A stretch of 64,000 nucleotides of DNA. Source: RYN-122 sp963761655. GTDB taxonomy: Bacteria > Actinomycetota > Actinomycetes > Mycobacteriales > SCTD01. A model generated the notes under the pieces. It was given only the letters and a program-made list of their open reading frames with translations. It had not been told where the DNA came from and made no database searches. A program made the translations under genes and the position numbers. Positions 8,401-19,269 of this stretch are shown one piece after another. Position 1 is the first letter of the stretch. Every line of letters starts with the position of its first letter. Location of the stretch: the NCBI GenBank assembly GCA_963761655.1, contig CAVXHI010000002.1, positions 558,001-622,000 of the forward strand, written 5' to 3'.

Positions 8401-11400
8401 CGAGCGCCGGGCCGCCGGTCTCGACCTGCAGACGGCTGCGGACGTCGACCCCGCGCAGCGTCTGTGTCGCACCCGGGGTCGTGCCGGCGAGCACCAGGAC
8501 GCCGGACGGCGCGGGGCAGGGCGTGGCGGGAGAGGTAGCGGCAGGTGGGGACCCCGACCGTCTCGTCCTCGAGCGAGGTGACCACGGCGCCGACCGCACC
8601 GCTCGCCCGGACCGGGACCGTGGTGCGGAGCCGGCCGGCCTTGACGACGTCACCGGCGTGGAGCACGAGCGTCCGGCCGTCCTCGAGGTCGAGCGTCGTG
8701 GCGACGTACCCGGCCGGGTGCAGGTCGCCGGTCGTCGAGGGGGTGACCCAGTCGAGGTCGGCGGTGAGGCGGACGGCGTCGAGCAGCACGACGCCGCCCT
8801 GGCCGCGGCCGGTCAGGCCGTCCACGGCCAGGCCCGGGCCGATGCCGGTGCGGACGCCGGTGAGCCGGAAGCCGGGGCCGGCGGGGTCCAGGGCGGCGAC
8901 GTCGTGCAGCACGAGGTCGTAGGCCGGGGGAGCCAGGCCGGTGATCGGCGTGTGGTCGACGGCGACCCGGTCCGTGCGGTCGCGCTCGAGCCGGGTCCGG
9001 CCGACCTGGGAGGAGGAGACCGGGCCGGTCCGGCTGTCGAGGACGGTCAGTGTCGCGATCTCGCTCGCGCCGACCGGGCTGTCGCTGTCGACGGACTCCA
9101 GGACCAGCGAGCCCTGCGTGGGCAGGGCGTCGCGGGAGGCCGGCCGGCCGCTCAGCCCGATGCGCCCGCCGCGCACGCGCGCGTCCCGCAGCGCCACCGA
9201 ACCGAGCCCGAACTGGTTGCTGACGCCCCGCCACGCCGTCTCGCAGGACCGGGCACAGGTGCGGACGCCGACGGTGTCGTCGCCGGTGGAGGTGAGCACC
9301 GCCCCGCCCGCGACGGCCGAGAGGGTGCCGTCCTGGACGTCGATCCCGCCGCCCGGGTCGGCCTTGACCACGCCGCCCGCAGGCACCGTGAGCGTCTGCG
9401 TGCCGAGCCGCAGCAGGCGGGGCCCGAGGACGAGGCCGAGGTCGGCGTCGGCGCCGGTGGTGCGGACCGGGGTGCGCCAGGTCAGCGGGGCCGCCAGCGT
9501 GCCGCTCACCGCGACGGCGTCGACGGCGTTGTCCCGGCCGCGCAGCCCGTCGACGTCCTGCCCGGGTCCGTAGGAGGCGAGGACCTCGTCGAGCGTGACG
9601 GCCCGGCGCAGCGGCCCCGGGCTGATCGGCTGACGGGTCCCGCGGACGGTGACGTCGCGCAGGACGGGGTGGTCGGCCTGCGCGACCTCGAGCCCGCCGG
9701 TGCGCTCGAGGAGGAGCCGCTGGAGCTCGACGGCCCCCGCGGCCGGTCGGCCGGAGACGAACTCGGTCGCCTCGCGCTCGCTGCGGCCGCTGACCCGGAC
9801 CGGTCCGGCGTCCCGGACGGTGAGGTCGCGGACGACGGTGCTGCGGAGCCCGGACACGTCCAGCGCCCCGCCGACGTCGTGCAGGGTGCCGCCGTCCCAG
9901 CGCAGCGACCCGACCCGGACGGGCGTGCGCGGACGGTCCTCGGGCACGGCGAGGACGCCCTGGCCGACGGACGCGATCTCGGTGTCGTCCAGCTCGACGG
10001 TCAGCTCGGGCGCGGCGCTGCGGCCGGGCGACAGCTGCAGTGCGGTGGCGGCGTAGCGGAGCGCCGCACCGGTCGCCCGGACGGTGCTCGCGCCGGTGGC
10101 CCGCACGCCTGCCCAGAGGCCGGCACGGGGGGAGCACGAGGTGGCGAGGCTGGTGCGGCACAGGCCGCCGGGCAGCTCGGGGTCGCTGGCAGCGGTCAGC
10201 AGGCCGTCCTGCTCGACCTGCAGCGTGGCGGCGTCGAGGAGCACGGACGGGCTGAGGCGGTACGGGCCGGAGGTGGCGGGGGCACTGTCTGCGGCGACCA
10301 GGGCCTGGCCGGCGGGCACCACGAGCCGAGCGCCGGGGACGACCGTCAGCCCGGCGTGCACCCAGCCGAAGGGGCGAGCCAGGTCGCCGTGCCAGCGCAG
10401 GTCGCCCTCGACCCGGGTGGACGACAGCAGGACGACGTCGAGCGGGCCGCCGCCGCCGGTGACGTCGGGGGCGGGGTCGCCGGCGCGCAGCACGACGCCG
10501 TCGAGGGCCACCGCGGGCACCGCCTTGCCCGAGGCGGGCGCGCGGGTGCCGGTGACGCTCGCCCCGGCGAGGACCAGGCGGCGCGACCCGGCGACGCGCA
10601 GCGCGGTCCCGACCGCGCCGTCGACGCGGACGCCGCGGAGAAGGTGGGTGCAGGGCGCGCTGTCGAAGCCGTCGGTGCACGACAGCGCGACGCCGGCGCC
10701 CTGCACGTCGAGGCCGTCGACGTCGACGCCGGTGGCCCGGACGTCGACGGCGGTGCCCTCGACGTCGCGGACGACGACGCCCCGCAGCCGGGTGCGCAGC
10801 GACCGGCCGCGCACCTGCAGGCCCTCGCGGCTGCCGAGCAGGTCGGTGTCGGCGAGGTCGAGCACGCCCTGGCCGCCGAGCAGGGACGGCGCGAAGGTGC
10901 CCTCGACGGCGAGCCGCTGCCGGCCCACCCCCGCGACGACGCCCTGCCACGGTTGCTCGGTCCCGGCCGCCCGGAAGGTGACGCGGCGGTCGGGGGCGGT
11001 GCCGCGCGTGCGCAGCTCGCCGCCGGGGACGACGAGCCCGCCGCTGCCGGCTGCCACGACCTCGACCGGGCCGGCGGACGCGTCGAGCACGAGGGCCGAG
11101 CCGGGCTCGACGACGGCGCCGGTGCGGCACAGCGCGACCGGGCCGGAGCGGCCGTCGACGACGGTCACCCCGCGGGGGAGCCGCCCGCACAGCACGGGTC
11201 CGGCGGGCGGGTCGTCGGACAGCCGGCGGCCGGGCTCGGTGTGCAGGACCCGGCTGACCAGGCTCTCGCCGTACGCGCCCTCGTCGGTGCGGGTGCTGAC
11301 CTCGACCGTCACGTACCGGCCCTCGGGCACGTCCAGGACGGCCTCGCGCGCGTCGGGGCCGAGGTCCTGCGACACCACCGTCCGGTAGCTGACGGCGTCC

Positions 11401-12986
11401 CGGACCGTGACCGTGTACCCGAGCAGGGGCCGGCCCTTGTCGCGGGTCGGCGGGACCCAGGAGGCGCGGACCTCCTGCTGCCCGGCCTCGGCGCCGAGCA
11501 GCTCGGGCGCCGCCGGCTCGCGCAGGACCTGCTCGGTCTCCAGGAACAGGTCGTGCGACGCGGCTGCGGCGGCAGCCGGGGTGCTCCGGTGCCGCAGCGC
11601 CCACACGGCGGGGTCGCCGGTGGCGACCTCGAAGGACACCAGCCCGCCGTCCAGGGTGGTCGCCGTCTGGGCGCGCGCCCAGTCGCGGGTGCGGGGACTG
11701 CGCCGCCACAGCTCGACCGGCTCGCCCGCCCGGCCCTCGGCGTCGACGAGGAGGTGGCCGGTGACGACGTGCCCGCGGCCGACCGGGTTGCCGGACAGCT
11801 CGAGCTCGGTGCGCGGCCGCCCGCGGTCCGACGGCGGCGCGTCACCGGTCGGCAGCAGCTGCAGCTCGACCGAGGCGTCCGGCGAGCCGTCCGCGCTGCC
11901 GACGACGAGGACGCCGCCCGGGACGGCGGCCGCACGCGCCTGCAGGCGGGGCCGCTGCAGGCGCCCGACCTCCTGCCAGACCTGGCTCCCCGGGTCCCGG
12001 ACGAGCAGGCCCCGGGACGCCGAGGCGCCGTCGCGGACGCCGACCAGCAGCGCCGAGCCGTCGGGCAGGGCCACGAGGGGCGCGCCCTCGGTCAGGGTCT
12101 CCAGGGGGCGCTCGAGCGCGACGTCGCCGGCGTAGCGGAAGGAGCGCCGGTCGGGGTCGTACAGCCGGGCCGCCGTCTCGGCGCCGACCTGCTCGGTGCC
12201 GTCGTCGGCGACGGCGAGCGCGAGCACCTGCCCGTCGGGCAGCGCGGCGAGCGCCCCGGTACGGCGGTGCTGCGGCTCGTCGGGGGTGGCACTGCTCCAG
12301 CTGCCGGTCGTGGCCGACCAGCGCTCGACCGTGCCCTCGCCGCCGGAGAGCAGGACGTCGCCGCCGGGCAGCAGCACCGCGGTGTCGTCGCGGTGCCCGG
12401 CCAGGGTCCGCCCCGACGGCGTCCACGTCTCCGTCGCAGGGTCGTAGAGGGCGGTGTCGCGCAGGGTGCCGCCCTCGGCGTCGAGGCCCCCAGCGAGCAG
12501 CACGCGGCCGTCGGCGAGCCGCACGGCGGCCGGGCGACGTGCGGCGACGGGCGCGGGGGTGGTCGTGCGCCAGGTGTCGGAGGCGGGGTCGTAGAGCACG
12601 GCCTCGCGGTCGGTGCTCGGACCTGCGGTGCGGCCGCCGCCCACCACGAGCACCCGGCCGTCGGTGAGGGCCACGGCGGCGTGCTCGGTGCGGTGCTCCA
12701 GCGGCGACGCCGACGTCGCCCGCCAGGTGCGGGTCAGCGGGTCGAACAGGTCCGCGCGGGTCGCTGCGGCAGCGCTGCCCGGGAAGGTGCCGCCCACGGC
12801 GAGGAGCCGCCCGTCGGCCAGGGGCGTGAGGGTCTCGCCGGCACGCGCGGAGGTCATGGGCGGCAGCGCCACGGTGGTGGCGGGCGCCTCGGTGGCCGTC
12901 TGGGCGCGCGCGGGCCCGGCGGCGGCGGGCACCACGAGCAGGGCAGCCAGCAGCGGGACGAGCAGGCGCGACGCGCGAACAGGCAC
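5453..12986 (-). CDS. Giant secreted propeller/beta-helix/Ig-FN3 protein (one frameshift)
   Basis: A protein of about 2,510 residues with a Sec signal peptide (PVRASRLLVPLLAALLVVPA, ending in AQTA). Residues 40-390 hold seven Kelch/galactose-oxidase-like repeats: DGRLLAVGG, DGRVLVVGG, DGRVLLAGG, GGDVLLSGG, DGQVLALAV, DGSALLVGV and PGGVLVVGS, consistent with a seven-bladed propeller. An FN3 domain follows near 480-570. About 1,000 residues of right-handed beta-helix-type sequence come next (many LRDVTVRG and GLDVQGAG turns), then FN3 and Ig-like domains, a Pro/Ser-rich linker, and a final Ig-like and C-terminal domain. No anchor motif is seen, so it is probably secreted or loosely attached. 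The frame changes between about 8490 and 8560, with a net +1 base over the gene; both halves are otherwise clean. Function is unknown, but binding of surface polysaccharide or adhesion is plausible. Confidence 0.8.
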
Positions 12987-13153
12987 GGGAGCTCCGGGTC
13001 AGGGGCGGACGCCGGGAGCGCGGGAGGCACACGAGGCCCCTCCAGCCTGCACCAGGCGGGCCCGTGCCGGGGCAGAACGGGGCAGAACGCCGCGGCGGCG
13101 CGACGGGCCCGGCCCCTCTACGCTGGAGGCACAACCGACGCCAGGAGCCCGAC

Positions 13154-13582
13154 GTGACGCCCGATCCCGAGCTCCCCGCGCGCGGGGCCGCGATGCTCGA
13201 GGCGCTCGCCCCGCCGCACCGCGGCCGCATCCGCGACCTGCTGGCTGCCGAGCCCGACCAGGACGCCGTCACCGAGCCGCGGGCGGCCCCCGGTCTGGGC
13301 ACGCTCCTCGCCGTCCTGGCCGAGCCCCGGCGACAGGAGCTCGTCCGGCTGCTCGAGGACGCCCAGCTCACCCAGCGCCAGCTCATCGCCCGGCTCGGGC
13401 TGTCGCAGCCGCTGCTGAGCCACCACCTCAAGGTGCTGCGCGAGGCCGGTCTGGTCGAGAAGACGGTCTGCGAGCGGGTCCACGTCTACCGCCTGCGGGC
13501 CGACACCCTCGAGGCGCTCACCGCTCGGCTGGTGGCGATGACCGAGAACGCGCGGGCGACGGCGAGCGTCCCGCCGTGCTGA
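13154..13582 (+). CDS. ArsR-family winged-helix regulator
   Basis: A 142-residue transcription regulator. The winged helix lies at residues 50-125, with LLAVLAEPRRQELVRLLEDA, LTQRQLIARLGLSQPLLSHH and LKVLREAGLVEKTVCERVH. The ArsR recognition helix (SQPLLSHHLKVLREAGLV) is clear. The usual ELCVC metal site is absent, so the inducer cannot be named. The start is a GTG at 13154 preceded by AGGAG. Its end overlaps the start of the molybdopterin oxidoreductase gene by 7 bp, so it probably co-transcribes with and controls that enzyme and perhaps itself. Confidence 0.82.
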   Translation: MTPDPELPARGAAMLEALAPPHRGRIRDLLAAEPDQDAVTEPRAAPGLGTLLAVLAEPRRQELVRLLEDAQLTQRQLIARLGLSQPLLSHHLKVLREAGLVEKTVCERVHVYRLRADTLEALTARLVAMTENARATASVPPC

Positions 13583-15123
13583 CCGCTCCGGAGATCACGC
13601 CCACGCCGGCGGTGTCCGAGGCAGGCCCCGGGACCGCCCGGCTGTGCGGGCTGCTCGCCGGGGCGGCCGGCCTCGGCGTCGGGGAGGTCCTGGGACGCGT
13701 GCTGCCCGGCGCGACCAGCCCGGTCCTGGCGCTCGGCGACCGCGTGGTCGGGCTCGCCCCGGCCGGGCCCCGTCGGGCCGCGATCGACTCCGTCGGGACC
13801 GCCGACAAGCCGCTCCTGATCCTCGGGATCCTGCTGGTCGCCGCGATGCTGGCCTCCTACGGCGGTCTGCTCGCCCGGCGGTCCGCCCGCGGGGTCGCGC
13901 TGCTGCTCGGGGGGCTCGCCGTGGTCCTGCTGCTCGCACAGCTCGGGGAGCCGGAGGCGGGGCCGTGGGCCGTCGTGGTCGCCGCGTCGACGGCGCTCAC
14001 GGCGTACGGCGTCCTCCGGTCGCTGCTGCGGCTGGCCGCCGACCCCAGCACCTCCGGCCGGCGGGAGTTCCTCACCCGCGCGGCCGTCGTCGGCCTGGGC
14101 GTCGTCGGGGCGGGCGGCGTCGTGCGCTTCCTGCAGCAGCGGGCGGACGTGAGCGCCCTGCGCGACGCCGTCCGGCTGCCCGTCCCGGTGCGCCGGGCGC
14201 CGGGCGACCTCGCGGCCGCGGACCTCGGCGTCGACGGCGTGTCGGACGTCCTGACGGAGAACGCGTCCTTCTACCGGATCGACACGGCGCTGACCGTCCC
14301 GCAGGTCGACCCCGTCGCCTGGCGGCTCGGCATCGGCGGCCTGGTCGACCGGCCGTACTCGCTGACCTACGCCGAGCTCATGGCGCTGCCGCAGGTCGAG
14401 GCCGACATCACGATGCAGTGCGTCAGCAACGAGATCGGCGGCGACCTCGTCGGGACGGCCCGCTTCCAGGGGGTCCTGCTGCGCGACGTCCTGCAGCGCG
14501 CGGGCGTCCAGTCGCGGGCGGAGCAGGTCATGGGCGGCTCGGTCGACGGCTTCACCGCCGGCTTCCCGGTGTCCTACGCGATGGACGGCCGGGCCGCGAT
14601 GGTCGCCGTCGCGATGAACGGCGAGCCGCTCCCGGTCGAGCACGGGTTCCCCGCGCGGCTCGTGGTGCCCGGCCTGTACGGCTACGTGTCCGGCACCAAG
14701 TGGCTGACGGCGATCGAGCTCACCACCCGCGACGTCCTGGGGTACTGGGTCCCGCGCGGCTGGTCGCAGGACGGGCCGGTCAAGACCATGTCCCGCATCG
14801 ACGTCCCGCGCGGCGACGCCGACCTGCCCGCGGGCGACGTCGTCGTGGCGGGCGTGGCCTGGGCGCCCGGCCGCAGGAGGGGCGTCACGAAGGTCGAGGT
14901 CCGGGTCGACGAGGGGCCCTGGCAGACGGCCGACCTCGGGGGCGCGCTGTCGGAGGACACCTGGCGGCAGTGGCGCTGGACCTGGCCCGCCACGCCGGGC
15001 GTGCACCTGCTCGAGGTCCGGGCCACCGACCGCACCGGCGACGTCCAGACCGGCGAGGTGGCGGACGTCGCCCCCGACGGTGCCACCGGCTACCACCGGC
15101 TCGAGGTCGTCGTCCGGGGCTGA
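13576..15123 (+). CDS. Membrane-anchored sulfite-oxidase-type molybdopterin oxidoreductase
   Basis: A 515-residue protein. Residues 25-165 contain about four hydrophobic helices that anchor it in the membrane. SGRREFLTRAAVVGLGVVGA resembles a twin-arginine-like entry into the catalytic part. The Mo-cofactor domain (about 205-405) has the cofactor cysteine in ADITMQCVSNEIGGDLV at about residue 282, with FQGVLLRDVLQRAGV and HGFPARLVVPGLYGYVSGTK around the pocket. A Mo-co dimerisation Ig-like domain follows (EVRVDEGPWQTADL). It probably oxidises or reduces an S- or N-oxo compound outside the cytoplasmic membrane; the substrate is unknown. The GTG start overlaps the ArsR gene. Confidence 0.82.
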   Translation: MLTAPEITPTPAVSEAGPGTARLCGLLAGAAGLGVGEVLGRVLPGATSPVLALGDRVVGLAPAGPRRAAIDSVGTADKPLLILGILLVAAMLASYGGLLARRSARGVALLLGGLAVVLLLAQLGEPEAGPWAVVVAASTALTAYGVLRSLLRLAADPSTSGRREFLTRAAVVGLGVVGAGGVVRFLQQRADVSALRDAVRLPVPVRRAPGDLAAADLGVDGVSDVLTENASFYRIDTALTVPQVDPVAWRLGIGGLVDRPYSLTYAELMALPQVEADITMQCVSNEIGGDLVGTARFQGVLLRDVLQRAGVQSRAEQVMGGSVDGFTAGFPVSYAMDGRAAMVAVAMNGEPLPVEHGFPARLVVPGLYGYVSGTKWLTAIELTTRDVLGYWVPRGWSQDGPVKTMSRIDVPRGDADLPAGDVVVAGVAWAPGRRRGVTKVEVRVDEGPWQTADLGGALSEDTWRQWRWTWPATPGVHLLEVRATDRTGDVQTGEVADVAPDGATGYHRLEVVVRG

Positions 15124-15127
15124 GGCG

Positions 15128-15499
15128 TCAGCCGCCCGGCGTGGCCCGGGGCGGCGCGGGGGTGGAGGGGACGTCGGTGCGGGCCCTGGCCGGGCTCTTG
15201 TCGCGCTCGGCCTGCTCCGCGTCGCCGAACAGCAGCGGACCGAGGACGAGCACGAGGGCGAGCGCGCCCATCGCCCCGCCGAGCAGCGCCAGCCGCACGG
15301 CCTTGGCGCCCGGCTTGTCGGCCAGCGCCATCGGCAGGGCGGCCAGCGAGACCGCGGCGAGGAACAGGGCGATCGCGAACCCGCCGCGGTTGAGCGACAC
15401 GAGCAGCCCCACGAGCCCGGCCAGGACCGTGACGACGACGGCGGGCGAGCCGCCGGCCGGGGCGGACGGGGCAGGAGGTCGGCGGGAGGGGGCGGTCAC
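15128..15499 (-). CDS. Small integral membrane protein, function unknown
   Basis: A 123-residue protein starting at a GTG (15499). It has three hydrophobic segments: residues 20-36 (AVVVTVLAGLVGLLVSL), 41-60 and 68-91 (LALLGGAMGALALVLVLGPL), with charged, proline-rich ends. I do not recognise the family. It lies just downstream of the glycosyltransferase gene on the same strand and is tail to tail with the molybdopterin oxidoreductase, only 4 bp apart. A role in the cell envelope beside the glycosyltransferase is a guess. Confidence 0.6.
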   Translation of the reverse strand: MTAPSRRPPAPSAPAGGSPAVVVTVLAGLVGLLVSLNRGGFAIALFLAAVSLAALPMALADKPGAKAVRLALLGGAMGALALVLVLGPLLFGDAEQAERDKSPARARTDVPSTPAPPRATPGG

Positions 15500-15530
15500 C
15501 GGCTCAGCCTCCCCCCGGCCGCGGGACCTG

Positions 15531-17058
15531 TCACGCCGGGCCCCCGAAGCGCAGGACCGTCTGCTCCTCCTCGAAGCGGCGCTGCCGCGCCTGGACCGTC
15601 TCCGCCGGTCCGCGGCGTGCGCCCAGGGCGGCGGCGAGCCGGGTGCAGGAGTCGCCGTAGGTCTGGTAGCCCTTCGCGGTGACCAGCCAGACGGACCCCC
15701 GGGCGCGGCGGTCGGCCAGCGCGGCGTACCGGACCGGGTCGCCGGCAGCGGTTGCGGGCGGCGTAGTCGACCCAGTCGATCCGCTCCGGCCGCCCGCCGC
15801 TCGGGTAGACGAGCTGGTCGGTGCCGGGAGGCAGCAGCCGGTCCACGGCCGGGCCGAGCTGGTCGGGGCAGTAGAGGACGAGGTCGCCGGGCGCCAGCCG
15901 CGGGGTGAGGGCGGCGGCCGTCAGGCGGGCCTGGGTGCGGACGTCCTGGAACGGCAGCTGCACCGACGTGACCAGGCCGAGCAGGACCGCCGCGCCGACG
16001 ACGCCGGTCCGGGCCCGGGGGGGCAGGGCCTGGGTGCCGACCGCCGCGGCGAGCAGGGCCAGCGGCAGGGCGACCGCGCTGTAGCGCAGCGCGTACCCGG
16101 AGGACTGCAGGGCGGTCGCCCCGATGCCCACCACGAGGGTCCCGACGGCCGCGCCGGACAGCAGGCTGGGGAGCAGCAGCAGGGGCAGCCGCAGGTTGGT
16201 GCCGGCCGCGCCGTCGCGGTCGTGCGAGACGCGGGCCAGCGGGGCGCCGAGCACCAGGACCAGCAGCAGCAGGCCGAGCAGCGACCCTGCCAGCCCGCGG
16301 CCGGACCACCGGCTCCACGTCGTGACGATCGCGGCCAAGGACGGCGGGTCGGCCCACGGGGTCCCGGTGTGGGCGGACTGGAACAGGAAGGTCGGCAGCC
16401 AGGGGAGGAACAGCACGCCTCCGCCGGCCAGGGCGGCGAGGCACCGCCGGGCGGCCCGCCGGTCCCGTCCCCGCAGCGCCGCGACGCCGAGCCCGGCACC
16501 GACGACGACGAGCAGGAACAGCGACCAGTAGTGGGTGAGGGCGAGCAGGGCCGACAGCCCGGTCACGGGGGCGAGCCGGCTGGGCACCGGCTCGCGCAGC
16601 GCGGCGGTCAGGGCCAGCACCCCGCCGAGCACCAGCAGCACCACCAGGGCGTACATCCGCGTCTCCGTCGCGTACCGGACCGCGAACGGGCTGGAGGCGA
16701 GGAGCAGCAGGGCGGTCGTCCCGACCGCGGGGGAGTGCAGCCGCCTCCCGGCCAGCCACACGAGCGGCAGCGCACCGAGCGAGAGCACGACCGACAGCGC
16801 GCGGACGGCGTCGTCGCCGGTGCCGAAGACGCCCGACCAGACGTGCAGCAGGACGTAGTAGACGGGCGGGGCGCCGTCCTGGCGCAGCGCGTCCGGCAGG
16901 TCCGCCAGCGGCAGCCGGGCGATGTTGACCGACAGGGCCTCGTCCAGCCACAGGGCCGAGCGGGCGTGCAGGCGGACCAGCACCCCGACGACGACGGCGA
17001 GGACGGCGGCGGCACGCAGGAGGCGCTGGCGCGGCCACCTGCCCACGTGCGTCTCCAC
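15531..17058 (-). CDS. GT39/PMT-type membrane glycosyltransferase (one frameshift)
   Basis: A polytopic protein of about 508 residues using polyprenyl-phosphate sugars, like the ArnT/PMT_2 families. After TM1 (LLRAAAVLAVVVGVLVRLHA) comes the loop SALWLDEALSVNIARLPL with the catalytic Asp-Glu pair. Then come GAPPVYYVLLHVWSGVFGTG and RYATETRMYALVVLLVLGG, all typical of the family. About ten further helices follow. The start is taken as GTG 17058 because AGGAGG lies just upstream. Near 15750 an extra base shifts the frame; the true C-terminus continues as AGDPVRYAALADRRARGSVW and VLRFGGPA and stops at 15531. The total is one base over a multiple of three. The sugar acceptor is unknown. Confidence 0.8.
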
Positions 17059-17329
17059 CCGGCCCTCCTGCCCGTCGTCGGTCGCGCGGGGCCGCTGCTG
17101 CGGCGCGTCGGGACCGGGCGGGAGAGGGTAGTGCGGGCTCTCCGTCCAGCGGGCCCGTGCCGGTCGGGCGTCCTCCGTTGCCGCATCGTGACCGTGTCCG
17201 ACGTCACCGGCGCGGGTTGCTCCGCGGCGCCGCGGGCAAGCGACCATGGGAGCCTGTGCGGTGGCGCGTGCGTGCTCACCGCCCGAACGCCCGTCCGGCC
17301 CGATCCGCCTGCCAGTCATGGGAGCCCGT

Positions 17330-18869
17330 GTGTCCAACCCCGAGTCTGTCGTCGTCATCGGCGCCGGCCCTGCCGGGCTGACCGCTGCCTACGAGCTCGG
17401 CAAGGCGGGCGTGCCCACGACGGTGCTGGAGGGTGACGCCATGGTCGGTGGCATCAGCCGCACCGCGGTCCGGGAGGGCTGGCGGTTCGACATCGGCGGC
17501 CACCGCTTCTTCACCAAGGTCCCCGAGGTCGAGGCGCTCTGGCACGAGATCCTCCCCGACGAGGACTTCATGATGCGGCCGCGCATGAGCCGGATCCTCT
17601 ACCGCGGGAAGCTGTACGACTACCCGCTCAAGGCCACGAACGCCCTGCGCAACCTCGGCGTCCTCGAGGCCCTCAAGTGCGTGCTGTCCTACCTCTACGT
17701 GCGGGTCCGCCCGCCCCGCGACCAGAGCAACTTCGAGGGCTGGGTCGCTGCCCGGTTCGGCTGGCGCCTCTACCGGATCTTCTTCAAGACCTACACCGAG
17801 AAGCTCTGGGGCCGCGACGCCACCGAGCTGCAGTCCGACTGGGCGGCGCAGCGCATCAAGAACCTCTCGCTGTTCAACGCCGTGGTGAACGCGGTGCTCC
17901 CCAAGCGGAACCAGAAGGACATCACCTCCCTCATCGAGGAGTTCCAGTACCCGCGCCTCGGCCCGGGGATGATGTGGGAGCGGTGCGCCGAGCTCGTCGC
18001 AGCGCCAGGGCGGCGAGGTCGTCCTGGAGAGCAAGGTCCAGAAGGTCCACCGCGAGCCCGGTCGCGGCGCGGTCGCGGTGACGTCGGTCGTCACGGGCGG
18101 CTACGGCGCGGGTGCGGGTGCCCCCGAGGCCAGCCGGACCGACCTCGGCGCCACCACCCGGACCTCCTGCACGCAGGTCGTGTCGACCATGCCGCTCGCC
18201 TCGCTCGTGCTCGCCATGGACCCGCCCGCGCCGCAGGCCGTGCAGGACGCCGCCCGCGACCTCAAGTACCGCGACTACCTCACGGTCGCCCTCGTGGTGC
18301 CCGAGGACGCCGGCTTCCCCGACAACTGGATCTACATCCACGAGCCCGAGGTCCTGGTCGGCCGGATCCAGAACTACGGCTCCTGGTCGCCGCACCTGGT
18401 CAAGGACGGCCGGACCTGCCTCGGCCTCGAGTACTTCGTCTTCCGCGACGACGAGACCTGGTCGCTGCCCGACGACGAGCTCGTCGCCCTGGCGACGAAG
18501 GAGCTCGCCACGCTGGGCCTCGTCCAGCCGGACCAGATCGAGCGCGGCTTCGTCGTCCGGATGCCGAAGGCGTACCCGTTCTACGACAAGGCCTACGCCG
18601 GCAACATCGACACGATCAGGACCTGGCTGGCGCAGGAGGTGCCGAACGTCCACCCCGTGGGCCGCAACGGCATGCACCGGTACAACAACCAGGACCACTC
18701 GATGATGACGGCGATCCTGTCGGTCCAGAACATCGTCGAGGGCACGCACCACGACGTCTGGCAGGTCAACGTCGAGGACGACTACCACGAGGAGCAGACC
18801 GGGCGCTTCGCCTCGGTCACGCCCTACCAGGAGGAGCAGCGGGCCCTGGCCCGCGCCGACGCCGCCTAG
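17330..18869 (+). CDS. FAD-dependent amine-oxidase/UDP-galactopyranose-mutase-like oxidoreductase (one frameshift)
   Basis: A Rossmann FAD protein of about 513 residues. The N-terminus VVVIGAGPAGLTAAYELGKA is the dinucleotide-binding fold, and GGISRTAVREGWRFDIGGHR carries the second flavin motif. The family (protoporphyrinogen-oxidase/amine-oxidase-like) includes proteins next to sugar-lipid biosynthesis genes, and the divergent GT39 gene fits that. The start at GTG 17330 has GGGAG 7 nt upstream. After CAELV near 17995 one extra base breaks the frame; translation resumes as RQGGEVVLESKVQKVHREPG and continues through DNWIYIHEPEVLVGRIQNYG to the end. Both parts are well conserved in style, so the gene was probably intact before sequencing. 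The substrate is not known. Confidence 0.78.
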
Positions 18870-18876
18870 CCCGCAC

Positions 18877-18916
18877 CACGACGCCCGCCCCGGTCCGTAC
18901 CGGGGCGGGCGTCGTG
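18877..18916. terminator. Strong bidirectional hairpin terminator
   Basis: A perfect 17-bp stem (18877-18893 with 18900-18916) closes a 6-nt loop. It lies between two convergent genes, the flavoprotein (ends 18869) and the DUF3467 gene (ends 18922). No long T-run follows, as is common in actinobacteria. Confidence 0.8.
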
Positions 18917-18921
18917 CTGTG

Positions 18922-19248
18922 TCAGACCGTCCAGAGGTCGCGCGGGCCGTCGGTCCGGACGACGACCGGTCCGAACTGCCCCTCGTAGCGGGTCAGCGCC
19001 TCGGTCAGGGCCTGCACGAGCTCGCGGGCCTGCGACGGCGGCATCCGGACGCGGCTGACCAGCCGGGCCCGCGGCAGGACGGCCTCGCCGTCGTCGGTGT
19101 CGACGACCTCGCTGGGCAGCGAGGCGGCGAAGTCGACGGCGAGGTCGGTCTCGGTGTACCAGGTGCTGACCATGTTGGCGTAGACGCCGACCTCGAGGTC
19201 GGTCGGCGCCTCCACCTGCAGCGGGAGGGACGGCGGGGGGCTGGTCAT
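18922..19248 (-). CDS. DUF3467 family protein
   Basis: A 108-residue protein of the DUF3467 family. The typical signature is present: ANMVSTWYTETDLAVDFAA, then PRARLVSRVRMPPSQARELV and QALTEALTRYEGQFGPV. Members are small, conserved in bacteria and archaea, and of unknown function. No signal peptide or membrane segment is present. It follows the SDR gene by 21 bp on the same strand and may be co-transcribed. Confidence 0.75.
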   Translation of the reverse strand: MTSPPPSLPLQVEAPTDLEVGVYANMVSTWYTETDLAVDFAASLPSEVVDTDDGEAVLPRARLVSRVRMPPSQARELVQALTEALTRYEGQFGPVVVRTDGPRDLWTV

Positions 19249-19269
19249 GCCCCGGATCGTAGGCAGCGG

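Noticed and set aside
8031..13157. A plus-strand open frame of more than 1,700 codons opposite the giant secreted protein
   Set aside because: It is low-complexity and has no start signal or domain. The minus-strand protein has a signal peptide, repeats and domains. The frame stays open only because the DNA is so GC-rich.
4219..17058. A biosynthetic gene cluster
   Set aside because: The neighbouring transporter, oxidoreductase and glycosyltransferase have no core synthase beside them, and they point in mixed directions.
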